From IMG/VR virus record IMGVR_UViG_3300001472_000161, positions 1 to 23,969 of that record: DNA of 23,969 bases; one strand, given 5' to 3'. Shown in pieces: positions 15,697-23,901 of the stretch; within the stretch, counting starts at the first letter, position 1, and each line of letters starts with the position of its first letter. The position numbers were made by a program, and so were the translations under genes. Source of the DNA: a virus. Below the pieces are notes generated by a model, which had not been told where the DNA came from, did not search any database, and worked only from the letters and a program-made list of their open reading frames with translations.

Positions 15697-16389
15697 ATGA
15701 CAGTTTCCAGATTGTTTCTTAATGGTTGTTCTTTTTTGACCTTCAGGCCACGGCAGGGTGTGGATACACACTGTGGAATAGAATTTGCTAAGAAAATGAA
15801 ACTTGATATTGCGGTAAATCTAGCAGGCGGTGGCAGGGGAAATAAAAGAACAAGTTTTACAACAAAAGTATGGTGCGAACGGAATCCTGAGATAGCAAAA
15901 GACTGCTTTTTCCTTATAGGCTCAAGTTCTGGCATACGGGTTGATTATCCAACAAATGACGGTTACAAAAAAGACAAGTTTCCTAGCATAGACACTACCT
16001 GGAGAACCTACAGTCCAAACAAAGATCTGCCCTGCCAGTCCTTTTGGAAATACCTGATGAGAACTGGTGCCGACCTTGATCAAATGATACAGATTGAATC
16101 TTTAGATAATATTTTAAATTTGCAATATTATTTCGAATACAAAAAATATCCTTATTTGATATACCATACAATATCAGATCCAGTAGTCAAAAATTCTGAT
16201 ATAAAATTATTATATGACAAAGTAAACAAAAAAAGATTTTTTAGACAAGACTCAAGCCATGTAGATTATGTCAAAGAAAATAATCTAACGATTTCGGAAA
16301 GTGACGAACACCCAAACACAGAAGGACACTTACAGTGGGCCACACTACTCAAAGAACATACAGATGCTAACAATCTACTCACCATTTAA
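15697..16389 (+). CDS. SGNH/GDSL-like hydrolase
   Basis: A 230-residue protein opening RLFLNGCSF, in which S12 fits the block I nucleophile of the SGNH family. GGGRGN (44-49) and IGSSSG (74-79) resemble the glycine and block III regions. DEHPNTEGHLQWA near the C-terminus supplies the D-x-H of block V. Such enzymes remove or add acyl groups, often O-acetyl groups, on glycans. A longer frame starts at the ATG at 15682, but 15697 begins directly at the conserved region. The gene leads a chain of six genes, and its end overlaps the next by 26 nt. Confidence 0.68.
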   Translation: MTVSRLFLNGCSFLTFRPRQGVDTHCGIEFAKKMKLDIAVNLAGGGRGNKRTSFTTKVWCERNPEIAKDCFFLIGSSSGIRVDYPTNDGYKKDKFPSIDTTWRTYSPNKDLPCQSFWKYLMRTGADLDQMIQIESLDNILNLQYYFEYKKYPYLIYHTISDPVVKNSDIKLLYDKVNKKRFFRQDSSHVDYVKENNLTISESDEHPNTEGHLQWATLLKEHTDANNLLTI

Positions 16390-17176
16390 TAATAGGAACA
16401 GCAAAGCATGGGAAGTTTTCAACGGCGTTGAGAAGTCTTGGCCTGATCAGATTACAAAATTAGACAATGCAGTAGAACAAGATCCTCAGATTAATTCTAT
16501 GTTTTGGGGTTTTGTTGGCAATAACAGAAAAATGGTAAAAAAGTTGGAAGCACGGAATCATCAATTTTGGTTCACAGACACCCCATACTTTGGAAGATTT
16601 GAAAACAACAATTTAAAACCTAACAACCATTACTGGCGTATTTGCAAGAACGCCATACACGTGCCATACATAAAGAATTGCAAGGCAGATAGGTTTGAAA
16701 AGTTTGGAATGAAAATAAAGGCGCCAAACTTTGCTGGCAAATACATATTAGTTTGTCCAAGTTCTGAGGGGATCCACAACTATCTAGACAGACCAAATTG
16801 GACAAACGAAACCATGGAACAGATTAAGAGATACACGGACAGGCCTATCAAACTTCGACACAAGCCTAGGGGCAGGGGTACATCAGGACCGAGTGAGGCA
16901 AAGGTACCCCTATCCGAGGATCTAAAAGAGGCCTGGTGTGTTGTGACGAGTTGTTCTATATCGGCGGTGGAGGCCATCTGTGAGGGAATACCTGTGTTCT
17001 GTGACAACAGAAGTTTTGCTGTAGATGTTGGAAATGTAGAACTTTCAGACATAGAGAATCCCTATTATGGCGGGCCTGAGCCATGGTTGTACAGTTTAGC
17101 ATATCAACAATTCACTCCTGAAGAATTCGAAGACGGTACAGCAGTTGAGATATTAATAGACAATGGAATATTGTAA
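16364..17176 (+). CDS. KpsS/KpsC-like glycosyltransferase (paralog 4)
   Basis: A 270-residue protein from the ATG at 16364; an open frame reaches back to 16301, but that would run far into the hydrolase gene. LRHKP (164-168) stands where other paralogs have RPHP, and SCSISAVEAICEGIPVF (196-212) keeps the Glu and Gly-Ile-Pro-Val of the family. GGPEPWLYSLAYQQFTPEEF is the shared tail. Its closest relative here is the minus-strand gene at 13002, also 270 residues. It overlaps the hydrolase gene by 26 nt and meets the methyltransferase in TAATG. Confidence 0.62.
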   Translation: MLTIYSPFNNRNSKAWEVFNGVEKSWPDQITKLDNAVEQDPQINSMFWGFVGNNRKMVKKLEARNHQFWFTDTPYFGRFENNNLKPNNHYWRICKNAIHVPYIKNCKADRFEKFGMKIKAPNFAGKYILVCPSSEGIHNYLDRPNWTNETMEQIKRYTDRPIKLRHKPRGRGTSGPSEAKVPLSEDLKEAWCVVTSCSISAVEAICEGIPVFCDNRSFAVDVGNVELSDIENPYYGGPEPWLYSLAYQQFTPEEFEDGTAVEILIDNGIL

Positions 17177-17874
17177 TGCCAAAATTAAAGAGTTATGATA
17201 CAGATAGTTTTAGTTTTCCTATAGGAGGCAAGTCTATTATGTTTGCAAATGTAAAAGGACAGAGGACCTACATAAAAAATAGAATGGACAGATTAATGAC
17301 TAAAGAACCAGAGACAATAAAATGGATCAATACCTTTGATAATGACAGTGTGTTCTTTGACATTGGTGCCAACATCGGTATATACACACTTTATAGTGCA
17401 ATGACACGTAACAATATTGTGTATTCGTTCGAGCCACATGCGGCAAGTTACAAGAATTTACTCGACAGTATTAATTTGAATAAACTTCAAAACTGCCAGG
17501 CATTTTGCATAGCACTAAGTGATAAAATTGCCATGTCGTCTATAAGCGTCAAGAACATGCATGAGGGAGTAGCAGACAATATAGTGGGAGAGCGTGGCGA
17601 ATACTACCATGGATGCACAGAAATAGATCTTGATTTTTTAGTTGATAAAGGAATATTACCACAGCCTGATCATCTTAAAATTGACGTAGATGGATTTGAA
17701 GACAAGGTTTTAAACGGATCATCAACCACACTGCAGAAATGCAAAAGTCTACTTGTTGAAATTGATAATAAGCATGTGAACATGGTGAACAAATTGCAAG
17801 AGTTAGGACTGGTTTTGCAATCTAAACACAAACGTAATGAAGAAGAACACAACTACATATTTAAAAATGCCTAA
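17176..17874 (+). CDS. FkbM-family SAM-dependent methyltransferase (1)
   Basis: A 232-residue class I methyltransferase of FkbM type. Motif I is FDIGANIG (61-68), the acidic loop after beta-2 is FEPH (85-88), and KIDVDGFE (168-175) with a following VLNG is the family's signature late block. FkbM-type enzymes O-methylate sugars and other hydroxyls, and they are common in marine phage glycan clusters. It starts in TAATG with the transferase before it and overlaps the second FkbM gene by 8 nt. The acceptor is not known. Confidence 0.85.
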   Translation: MPKLKSYDTDSFSFPIGGKSIMFANVKGQRTYIKNRMDRLMTKEPETIKWINTFDNDSVFFDIGANIGIYTLYSAMTRNNIVYSFEPHAASYKNLLDSINLNKLQNCQAFCIALSDKIAMSSISVKNMHEGVADNIVGERGEYYHGCTEIDLDFLVDKGILPQPDHLKIDVDGFEDKVLNGSSTTLQKCKSLLVEIDNKHVNMVNKLQELGLVLQSKHKRNEEEHNYIFKNA

Positions 17875-18496
17875 GATTGAAAAAATCAATGGCTTTTGGG
17901 TACCAAGCAATGACGTGCATTTAGATCAATGGAAAGACGGCAAACCGTTTACACAAAATAAATGTTTATTAAAATTTATAGAATATTGTGAAAGCGAAAA
18001 TAAAAAATTTAATCATATTTTAGATATAGGTGCATGGGTAGGCACTTGGAGCATGGCAATGAATAAATTTTGTGGCAGGGTTGTTGCATTTGAACCGGAT
18101 ACTGTTCATTATGAATGCTTGGTAAAAAATGTAGGCGCCGATATAGAAACACACCAGTTGGCCGTTGGCGCTGAACAAAAAATGATTTCATTATCCGAAG
18201 ATGATTTTACACAAAGCAAAAGAGTTGTAGGTGCTGGGACAATACCCATGATAACAATAGATAGTTTAGGTCTAGATGATGTGGATATGATCAAGATCGA
18301 TGTTGAAGGTCTCGAAATGGAAGTGCTTAAGGGGGCAGTTGAAACCTTGTCAAACGTACAGTACTTGATGATTGAATTGAACAACAACACCAAAAAATAC
18401 GGTAGTAATAATTTTGAAGTTGAAAAATTTATTAGTTCCTTAGGTTTCAAAGTTCTTATCGAACACTGGCCTGATAAAATTTTTTATCGGGTGTAA
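17867..18496 (+). CDS. FkbM-family SAM-dependent methyltransferase (2)
   Basis: A 209-residue second FkbM-type methyltransferase: ILDIGAWVG (51-59), FEPD (75-78) and KIDVEGLE (143-150) with VLKG. The ATG at 17867 is preferred; an in-frame ATG at 17837 would add ten residues inside the first enzyme. It differs enough from its neighbour that the pair is not a recent duplication, so they may methylate different hydroxyls. The end of the gene contains an AT-rich near-palindrome (18470-18491). A gap of 18 nt follows before the epimerase. Confidence 0.85.
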   Translation: MPKIEKINGFWVPSNDVHLDQWKDGKPFTQNKCLLKFIEYCESENKKFNHILDIGAWVGTWSMAMNKFCGRVVAFEPDTVHYECLVKNVGADIETHQLAVGAEQKMISLSEDDFTQSKRVVGAGTIPMITIDSLGLDDVDMIKIDVEGLEMEVLKGAVETLSNVQYLMIELNNNTKKYGSNNFEVEKFISSLGFKVLIEHWPDKIFYRV

Positions 18497-18514
18497 TACA
18501 AATTAAATATTAAT

Positions 18515-19519
18515 ATGAAAATTTTCATTACAGGTGTAGCAGGATTTTTAGGATCTCATCTTGCTGATCTTATGTTGTCACAAGGGCATGAAGTCGCTGG
18601 TAATGACAACATGATTGGTGGTTATACAGATAACGTGCCTCAGGATGTGCAATTCCATCAGGTAGACTGTTGCAATCTAGAGAACATGACTAAAGCCATG
18701 GAGGGGTGTGACATAGTGTATCACACTGCCGCCACCGCATATGAAGGGCTGTCTGTTTTTTCACCTGTGCTTGTTACACGGAATATTTTTGAAGCCTCTG
18801 TCACCACTATTACAGCGGCCATAAGAAACAAAGTAAAACGTATTGTATATTGTTCCAGCATGGCCAGATACGGCCATCATGATGTGTTGCCATACAAGGA
18901 AACATATGAGTGTCGTCCCCAAGATCCATATGGTATAGCCAAAAAGGCAGGGGAAGATGTTCTACGTAACTTGTGTGAGACCCATGGAGTTGAGTATGTA
19001 ATAGCAGTGCCTCACAACATAGTTGGACCAAGGCAGAAGTATGACGATCCTTTTAGGAATGTAATGAGCATCATGCTCAATAGAATGTTACAAGGCAAGC
19101 AACCTATAATATACGGTGACGGCAAGCAAAAAAGATGTTTCAGTTACATTGATGATTGTCTATACTGTTTAAACGCTCTAGCATTTAACGATAATGTGGT
19201 TGGTGAAGTAATAAACATAGGCCCTGACGAAGAACCAATTACCATCAACGAATTAGCAGAAGCGTGTTCTAACGAAACAGGCATCAACCTAGAGCCCATA
19301 CATCATAAAGACAGACCCAAAGAAGTCAAACTTGCCACTTGTTCATCAGATAAAGCACGTAAACTTCTTGACTACAAAACATCTACTAACATGAGACAGG
19401 CAGTCAAAAAGACCGCTGAATACATTAGGACACGTGGCACTAAAAAATTCCAGTATCACCTGCCCCTCGAAATAGTAAACGACATCACTCCAGAAACTTG
19501 GAAAAATAAATTGATATGA
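18515..19519 (+). CDS. NAD-dependent sugar-nucleotide epimerase/dehydratase (extended SDR)
   Basis: A 334-residue extended short-chain dehydrogenase. The NAD-binding motif TGVAGFLG (6-13) opens the Rossmann fold. Catalytic Ser115 lies in YCSSMARYG, and Y139-x3-K143 is in DPYGIAK. Late substrate-binding elements include NIVGPRQ and a block with DGKQKRCFSYIDDC, as in UDP-glucose and UDP-GlcNAc 4-epimerases and GDP/dTDP-sugar dehydratases. It would convert one nucleotide sugar to another for the transferases of this cluster. Which sugar cannot be decided. It shares ATGA with the next gene. Confidence 0.88.
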   Translation: MKIFITGVAGFLGSHLADLMLSQGHEVAGNDNMIGGYTDNVPQDVQFHQVDCCNLENMTKAMEGCDIVYHTAATAYEGLSVFSPVLVTRNIFEASVTTITAAIRNKVKRIVYCSSMARYGHHDVLPYKETYECRPQDPYGIAKKAGEDVLRNLCETHGVEYVIAVPHNIVGPRQKYDDPFRNVMSIMLNRMLQGKQPIIYGDGKQKRCFSYIDDCLYCLNALAFNDNVVGEVINIGPDEEPITINELAEACSNETGINLEPIHHKDRPKEVKLATCSSDKARKLLDYKTSTNMRQAVKKTAEYIRTRGTKKFQYHLPLEIVNDITPETWKNKLI

Positions 19520-20235
19520 TTAGTTTCTGTGTTCCTAGTCGCGGCCGGCCGGAACTAGCAAAAAGATTAGTAGACACAGCCAACGAGACAGCAAAGTTTC
19601 AAACAGAATTTTTATTTTATCTCAATGACGATGATCCAGCACTAGAACAATATAAAGATTTATTAGATGAGAACTTTTATACTATTGGTCCAAATCAGTC
19701 CACTTGTTTGAGTTGGAATCAAATGGCCAGTAAGAGTACTAATGAAATTGTAATGTTAATGGGAGATGACGTGCAATTACAAACAGCGGATTGGGATGAA
19801 AAAATTAAAGCACAGTTTGATAAATTTGAAGATAAAATTTTAATGGTTGTACCTAGCGATGGGAGGCGGAAAGGCAGTGGCAATAAAGCAGAAGTTGAAC
19901 CAACTTTATGGCCCGACGAAAGTCTACCAGCGGCACATTTTGCGGTGCACAAAAATTGGCTAGACGCTGTTGGGTATCTTGCACCACCATTTTTTTGGCA
20001 TTTTTACGTAGACACTTACACCCAAAAGGTTGCTAGAAAATTAAACAGGTGTATGTTTTTGCCAACAGTAGTTTTCAAAGCAAAAAAACTCTTTGATTCG
20101 ACTGCAACAAATGTTAGATCACACCTTAATATTGCAAAACGTGATGAATTTGTTTGGACAAAAGTCCGAGATAGGCACTTGATGTCAGATGTGAATTTAT
20201 TACAAAATTTTATAGCGGATAAAAACACTTATTAG
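19516..20235 (+). CDS. GT2-like GT-A glycosyltransferase
   Basis: A 239-residue protein starting ISFCVPSRGRPE, the first strand and loop of GT2-type transferases. A DDD cluster (38-40, in LNDDDP) and GDDV (83-86) provide candidate metal and nucleotide contacts; GDDV is where GT2 enzymes have DxD. WHFYVDTY near residue 160 has further acidic residues. No membrane segment. It is the last gene of the plus-strand series, and its 3' end overlaps the convergent oxygenase-like gene by 26 nt. Acceptor unknown. Confidence 0.68.
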   Translation: MISFCVPSRGRPELAKRLVDTANETAKFQTEFLFYLNDDDPALEQYKDLLDENFYTIGPNQSTCLSWNQMASKSTNEIVMLMGDDVQLQTADWDEKIKAQFDKFEDKILMVVPSDGRRKGSGNKAEVEPTLWPDESLPAAHFAVHKNWLDAVGYLAPPFFWHFYVDTYTQKVARKLNRCMFLPTVVFKAKKLFDSTATNVRSHLNIAKRDEFVWTKVRDRHLMSDVNLLQNFIADKNTY

Positions 20236-20821
20236 ATCTGTGTTTCATTATAAACAGATTAAAGGTAATTCTATTAGTGTCCTGATTGCTTTCATACGAG
20301 TGCCATGTCTTCCCTTGTTGCCCACAGAATACAAACGTTGAATTAGGTTCCCATTCTGCTTCCTTAACAAAGGCATCTTCGCTTTGTGCTTTGTACATTT
20401 TAGTGCCAACATTTTTTTCAGGTGTGATGTATGTAACTGAACTCCAAACTTTTTCCAATCCTTCCTGGTGTATGTAAAACTTATATGGAAGTGGTGGAGT
20501 AATACTAATGTGTGCGTTTATACCCAGTGTTGTATATTTCCTGTATGATGGGAAGATGTCTTGTATCTCTTTGATGTTTTGATATACTTTTTCACAAATG
20601 TCTAATGTTTCATCATAGAAGTCTATGCCTAGCTCTTTGAACTGATTTGGAAAAACATGAATAAGGTCATTGGTATGTTGATTAAGAAATTTCTCTTCGC
20701 ACTGTGTTTTTAATTTAGCGAATGTTTCTTGGTCGAATGTGTCTGTGAAAATCTGGTGCGGCCATGGATCTCTCTCCACTACCGTCTCCAAACATTTTTG
20801 TAAAAATCTTTGTCCAATCAT
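20210..20821 (-). CDS. 2OG-Fe(II) oxygenase-like protein
   Basis: A 203-residue protein with the jelly-roll pattern of the 2-oxoglutarate/Fe(II) oxygenase superfamily. H118-x-E120 in IHQEG would be the first iron ligands (an HxE instead of the usual HxD). GTKMY (139-143), H174 in KTWHSY and R184 in NRITFNLF fit the later strand, distal His and the 2OG-binding Arg 10 residues beyond it. It resembles phage members of prolyl-hydroxylase-like families and could hydroxylate a protein or sugar. It shares a stop/start overlap at 20821 with the gene before it. Confidence 0.6.
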   Translation of the reverse strand: MIGQRFLQKCLETVVERDPWPHQIFTDTFDQETFAKLKTQCEEKFLNQHTNDLIHVFPNQFKELGIDFYDETLDICEKVYQNIKEIQDIFPSYRKYTTLGINAHISITPPLPYKFYIHQEGLEKVWSSVTYITPEKNVGTKMYKAQSEDAFVKEAEWEPNSTFVFCGQQGKTWHSYESNQDTNRITFNLFIMKHRSNKCFYPL

Positions 20822-21495
20822 TATGCACTGAAAAGATTTATCAACTCCTTCTTCCAGTCATCGGCATATTCACAATCTCTATAACCGTCAAACCATGGGC
20901 CACCTTCTGTGTAGTGTAGTATTTTTGGATGTCCATCTTTTGGTTCTTTGTACCAACCTACCAACCAATTGTACTCCAAAGGTAAAGATCCTATTTCGTT
21001 ATCATCTAACCAACTGAATCTATGTAAGAACTTTGGTGATTCTTCATTAAGCAATTCAGGAGTAAGTATTTTATTTTTAGGGTGTTCGCAGTTCCAAAGT
21101 ACCATACTTGACCAATTTTTTCTTGGATATGACGTTTGCACTTGCCCGTCCATTTTAGTTGTTTCCTTTGGCGTGTAATCATGTTGCACTACAACCACTG
21201 CTTTAGACGGATCGCAGTATTTTACAAGCTCATGGCTAGGTACCTTCCATAGGAAATCACAGTCACAGAACACTGCCCATCCCTTAAAGTCATTCATGTA
21301 CGGTACAAAGAATCTTGTGAACGTAAACTCAGTCGATGCAAGTTTGTCTATTGGTCTAGTGTATAATCCCTGGTCTCGCATCTCCTTTTGCTTAAGGGGA
21401 ATTACTTCTGCCGAAGGGTCTTTCCGCTTGATGCTGTGCTCACACACCTGGTATGCTATGTCTTCTCTGCTATCGTGCCCTACGTAAACTTTCAT
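20821..21495 (-). CDS. GT-A-fold glycosyltransferase
   Basis: A 224-residue protein from ATG at 21495, which has AGGAAG upstream and an ATGA overlap with the HAD gene; a longer frame to 21531 is less likely. KVYVGHDSRED opens the fold and FCDCDFLW (77-84) holds the DxD motif (D78, D80). KILHYTEGGPWF near the C-terminus is the conserved His-containing block of GT8-like transferases. The family is common in marine phages and alphaproteobacteria. Substrate unknown. Confidence 0.75.
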   Translation of the reverse strand: MKVYVGHDSREDIAYQVCEHSIKRKDPSAEVIPLKQKEMRDQGLYTRPIDKLASTEFTFTRFFVPYMNDFKGWAVFCDCDFLWKVPSHELVKYCDPSKAVVVVQHDYTPKETTKMDGQVQTSYPRKNWSSMVLWNCEHPKNKILTPELLNEESPKFLHRFSWLDDNEIGSLPLEYNWLVGWYKEPKDGHPKILHYTEGGPWFDGYRDCEYADDWKKELINLFSA

Positions 21496-22118
21496 TTTCT
21501 TCCTGATAATAATTTGTGTATTTCTTGCCAATTACTTACACGGGTAACCTCAGGATGATCCAAATCTTGATTGTATGGGTGGTCAATTAATATAGGCTTT
21601 AAACCGTATTTGAGCCCGGCTACAGCGTTCTTTGGCTTGTCCTCGACCCAATATAGTCCGGTGTTATGAAACTCAGATAAAGCACCATCTTTGTCAGCAC
21701 CCGTGCCTAGTATATGGTAATTTGTGAAAACATGTTCACCGAATAGTTCGCCAAGTCTTTTTTTACGTAACTGTTGTGCAGGTATATCTGATGTCTGCGA
21801 AGTTATAGGGATGAAGGTCCACCCTTCCGCCGCTAATAGTTTGACCCAAGTTTGTGATTCTAACATTGGTCTCTGTGTGCCCATCCATGCACTCCTATTG
21901 AATTCTCTTATGTGCTTTCTTATTTCATCTTTTGTTACACCAAAACGATCTGCCATTTCGTATGTGTTTTCTTTGTCCGGTAATAATCTGTGTGGATGAT
22001 ATCTTGCACCCTTCTCATCGAAGAGAGTTTTTTGTAACATCCATTTTGTGAAATGGTGTTCCCATTCCAATAACACACCGTCTACGTCTGTAAGTATTAT
22101 TCTATTTGATGTCTGCAT
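21492..22118 (-). CDS. HAD-superfamily phosphatase-like protein
   Basis: A 208-residue protein. TDVDGVL (10-16) is motif I with nucleophile D11 and acid/base D13; ITSQTSD (105-111) is motif II; K143 could be motif III; and VEDKPKN (158-164) is motif IV. This is a complete HAD set, so a phosphatase or related phosphoryl transfer is likely. Substrate could be a sugar phosphate from the glycan cluster next to it or a nucleotide; neither is shown. It overlaps the gene before it by 17 nt. Confidence 0.82.
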   Translation of the reverse strand: MQTSNRIILTDVDGVLLEWEHHFTKWMLQKTLFDEKGARYHPHRLLPDKENTYEMADRFGVTKDEIRKHIREFNRSAWMGTQRPMLESQTWVKLLAAEGWTFIPITSQTSDIPAQQLRKKRLGELFGEHVFTNYHILGTGADKDGALSEFHNTGLYWVEDKPKNAVAGLKYGLKPILIDHPYNQDLDHPEVTRVSNWQEIHKLLSGRK

Positions 22119-22563
22119 CTTCCATCCCTGCGACTCTCAGTTTAACAATATTTGTTATTTGCCATTGTTTCTGATCTAGTCCTTTGGTGATGCCTAGCCA
22201 TTGATTCCTTATCAACGCAAAGTCATTGATTATTTTATCCATATCAACAACATCGTCCTCGCCGTCTACATATTTCTCTGCGTCTCTGCTTGATAATGCT
22301 CTGTTATAATTTTCTAAGTATTTTCTAAAAGTTTTTGATCTTAATCTTCTCAACTCTATGTTGAGATATTCTAGTATTGCTTCGAGTTGTTGTAGTTGAC
22401 TGAATCTCTCTTCTACTATTCCTGGTAGTGAGGCACTGGCTCTTTCCAAGTTACCATATATCTTACACTGCTTTTTGGCCTCTAGCAATTCTTTGTCAAA
22501 GTATGCTACGCAGTCTGGTATCTTGTCTAAGTTCCTACTTACTTCGTTATACCAATTAATCAT
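22102..22563 (-). CDS. Conserved helical phage protein downstream of uvsX (possible UvsY-like mediator)
   Basis: A 153-residue all-helical protein starting MINWYNEVSRNL at 22563 (8 nt inside the previous gene; a longer frame to 22587 is less likely). An LEAILEYLNIELRRLRSK helix is followed by YLENYNRALSSRDAEKYVDGEDDV and a last helix with NIVKLRVAG. T4 UvsY has a similar end, with a D-rich linker then helix and an MRAFEAG close. The order and spacing are suggestive but identity is low, so a role with UvsX in loading on ssDNA is only inferred. Confidence 0.6.
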   Translation of the reverse strand: MINWYNEVSRNLDKIPDCVAYFDKELLEAKKQCKIYGNLERASASLPGIVEERFSQLQQLEAILEYLNIELRRLRSKTFRKYLENYNRALSSRDAEKYVDGEDDVVDMDKIINDFALIRNQWLGITKGLDQKQWQITNIVKLRVAGMEDADIK

Positions 22564-22789
22564 CTTCACCGTATCCGTCTGACTCATCGTCTTCCTCGAA
22601 CACAGTATTGATTGCTTCTTCTAACTTGGGATCGTATTCGGCAGACGCTTTGATTTCGTCATGTTCTACTCCTATGTCCTCAAGACTTTTAATAAAGTCT
22701 ATCGCACAGTCTAGTTTCTGTCTTTCTGGCACGTAGTGGGTGACAGAATTCCATAAACGTTCTATGTCTTCGTGTGTAAAGTCGATCAT
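22556..22789 (-). CDS. Small acidic phage protein, unknown (77 aa)
   Basis: A 77-residue protein with a helical N-terminal part (THEDIERLWNSVTHYVPERQK) and a very acidic tail (FEEDDESDGYGEDD). It begins in TAATG with the uvsX stop and overlaps the next gene by 8 nt, so it is translationally coupled to UvsX. The tail could mimic DNA or touch a DNA-binding partner; no family is recognised. Confidence 0.65.
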   Translation of the reverse strand: MIDFTHEDIERLWNSVTHYVPERQKLDCAIDFIKSLEDIGVEHDEIKASAEYDPKLEEAINTVFEEDDESDGYGEDD

Positions 22790-23850
22790 TATTCTTTGTC
22801 TTCTGGTGCTTCCTCAGTTTCTTCTGTAGGCACTTCTTCTTTAAACTCTGCCATTATCATATCTAATTTATCACCTACCCACGCTTTTCTGAACTCTATG
22901 TGTTCTTTACCTGCCTTGTCGATGTATTTCAGTCTGTTACCTTGTTGAACTAATAAACCTTTTTTCTCAAACAAGTCTACAAGACCGCTGTACGGATTCA
23001 TTCCTGTTTCATATGGAATCTTAACTTGTACACCTTCAAACGGTTTAGCATATCTAGTTTTCATGACTTTACAAGCGGCTCTAATACCTCTTACGTCAGT
23101 TACTTTATTGCCTGCTTCGTCTTCTTTTAGTTTAAGTTTTTTCATTGCAACAACAATACTTGATGCATAGATAAATCCTTGTCCGCCCGATATCTTGTCA
23201 TCTGGATCAAACATGTCCTGTGATGCGTATGTGTGGTTGGTTGCTATAAGCCCTACGTTCCAACTTCCAAACATGTTCACACAGTTTCTTACCAGTGCCG
23301 TCAATGCCTTAGGTTTTCTACCTAGGTCACCTTTCATGTCACCTGCTTCAAACTGATTAACGTCTGTTGGTGTAAGCATCATACCCAAACTGTCTATAAC
23401 GAATAATACTTTAGGTGCACCTTCTTTGTTATCTGCGTGTTGCTCTTTGTAACCTTTCATGAACTCCGACACAGTTTTTGCAACGTCATCCACCATTGAC
23501 ATGCTTAATTTTAAGAGTTTGTCTTCTGATGTGTCTACTTTCAATGCCTGTAACCATTTTTCATCAAGTGCATTCTCTGTATCAATTAAGATAACAAATA
23601 TACCTTGATCCTGTGCATTCTTGATTATGTTTCCTGATGCTATGTAACTTTTTCCTGCTCCTGATTCTCCTGCAAGTACTGTAACCTTACCTAATGGAAT
23701 ACCTCTGTTGAAGTCACTGGTCATCAAATAGTTTAATGCGTAATTTCCTGTCGATATCCAGTCTGTTGGATCGCTGAATCCAATACCTAGTCCTTGGATT
23801 GATTTTGTGATGCTCTTTCTAAATTTTGTTGCGTCGAATACTTTTGTCAT
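22789..23850 (-). CDS. uvsX: UvsX RecA-like recombinase
   Basis: A 353-residue strand-exchange recombinase. Walker A is GESGAGKS (61-68), Walker B VLFVIDS (148-154), and ISGGQGFIYAS near 220-230 follows the L2 region; the C-terminus is acidic (EEVPTEETEEAPEDKE). T4 UvsX (391 residues) pairs single strands with homologous duplex during recombination-dependent replication. The ATG at 23850 is chosen because AAAGGA lies 8 nt upstream; a frame reaching 23901 would include the promoter. It is first in a six-gene minus-strand series that runs into the glycan island. Confidence 0.94.
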   Translation of the reverse strand: MTKVFDATKFRKSITKSIQGLGIGFSDPTDWISTGNYALNYLMTSDFNRGIPLGKVTVLAGESGAGKSYIASGNIIKNAQDQGIFVILIDTENALDEKWLQALKVDTSEDKLLKLSMSMVDDVAKTVSEFMKGYKEQHADNKEGAPKVLFVIDSLGMMLTPTDVNQFEAGDMKGDLGRKPKALTALVRNCVNMFGSWNVGLIATNHTYASQDMFDPDDKISGGQGFIYASSIVVAMKKLKLKEDEAGNKVTDVRGIRAACKVMKTRYAKPFEGVQVKIPYETGMNPYSGLVDLFEKKGLLVQQGNRLKYIDKAGKEHIEFRKAWVGDKLDMIMAEFKEEVPTEETEEAPEDKE

Positions 23851-23872
23851 AATTTTGTCCTTTGTGTCTTCT

Positions 23873-23901
23873 ATTTTAGCATACCTAGGCCCTAACGTCA
23901 A
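23873..23901 (-). promoter_or_regulatory. Strong sigma70-type promoter of uvsX with extended -10
   Basis: On the minus strand TTGACG (23901-23896) and TAAAAT (23878-23873) are 17 nt apart, with TGC directly before the -10 (extended -10 form). Transcription should begin near 23866, leaving a leader of about 16 nt with an AAAGGA ribosome binding site. The -35 box lies in the loop of an inverted repeat. Confidence 0.6.

Noticed and set aside
18470-18491. AT-rich near-palindrome at the end of the second FkbM gene, like a terminator
   Set aside because: It lies within coding sequence, has a 2-nt apparent loop and no U-tract, and the epimerase follows directly.
23850-23901. 17-residue N-terminal extension of UvsX
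   Set aside because: It would place the promoter and dyad inside the gene; the ATG at 23850 has a good ribosome binding site.
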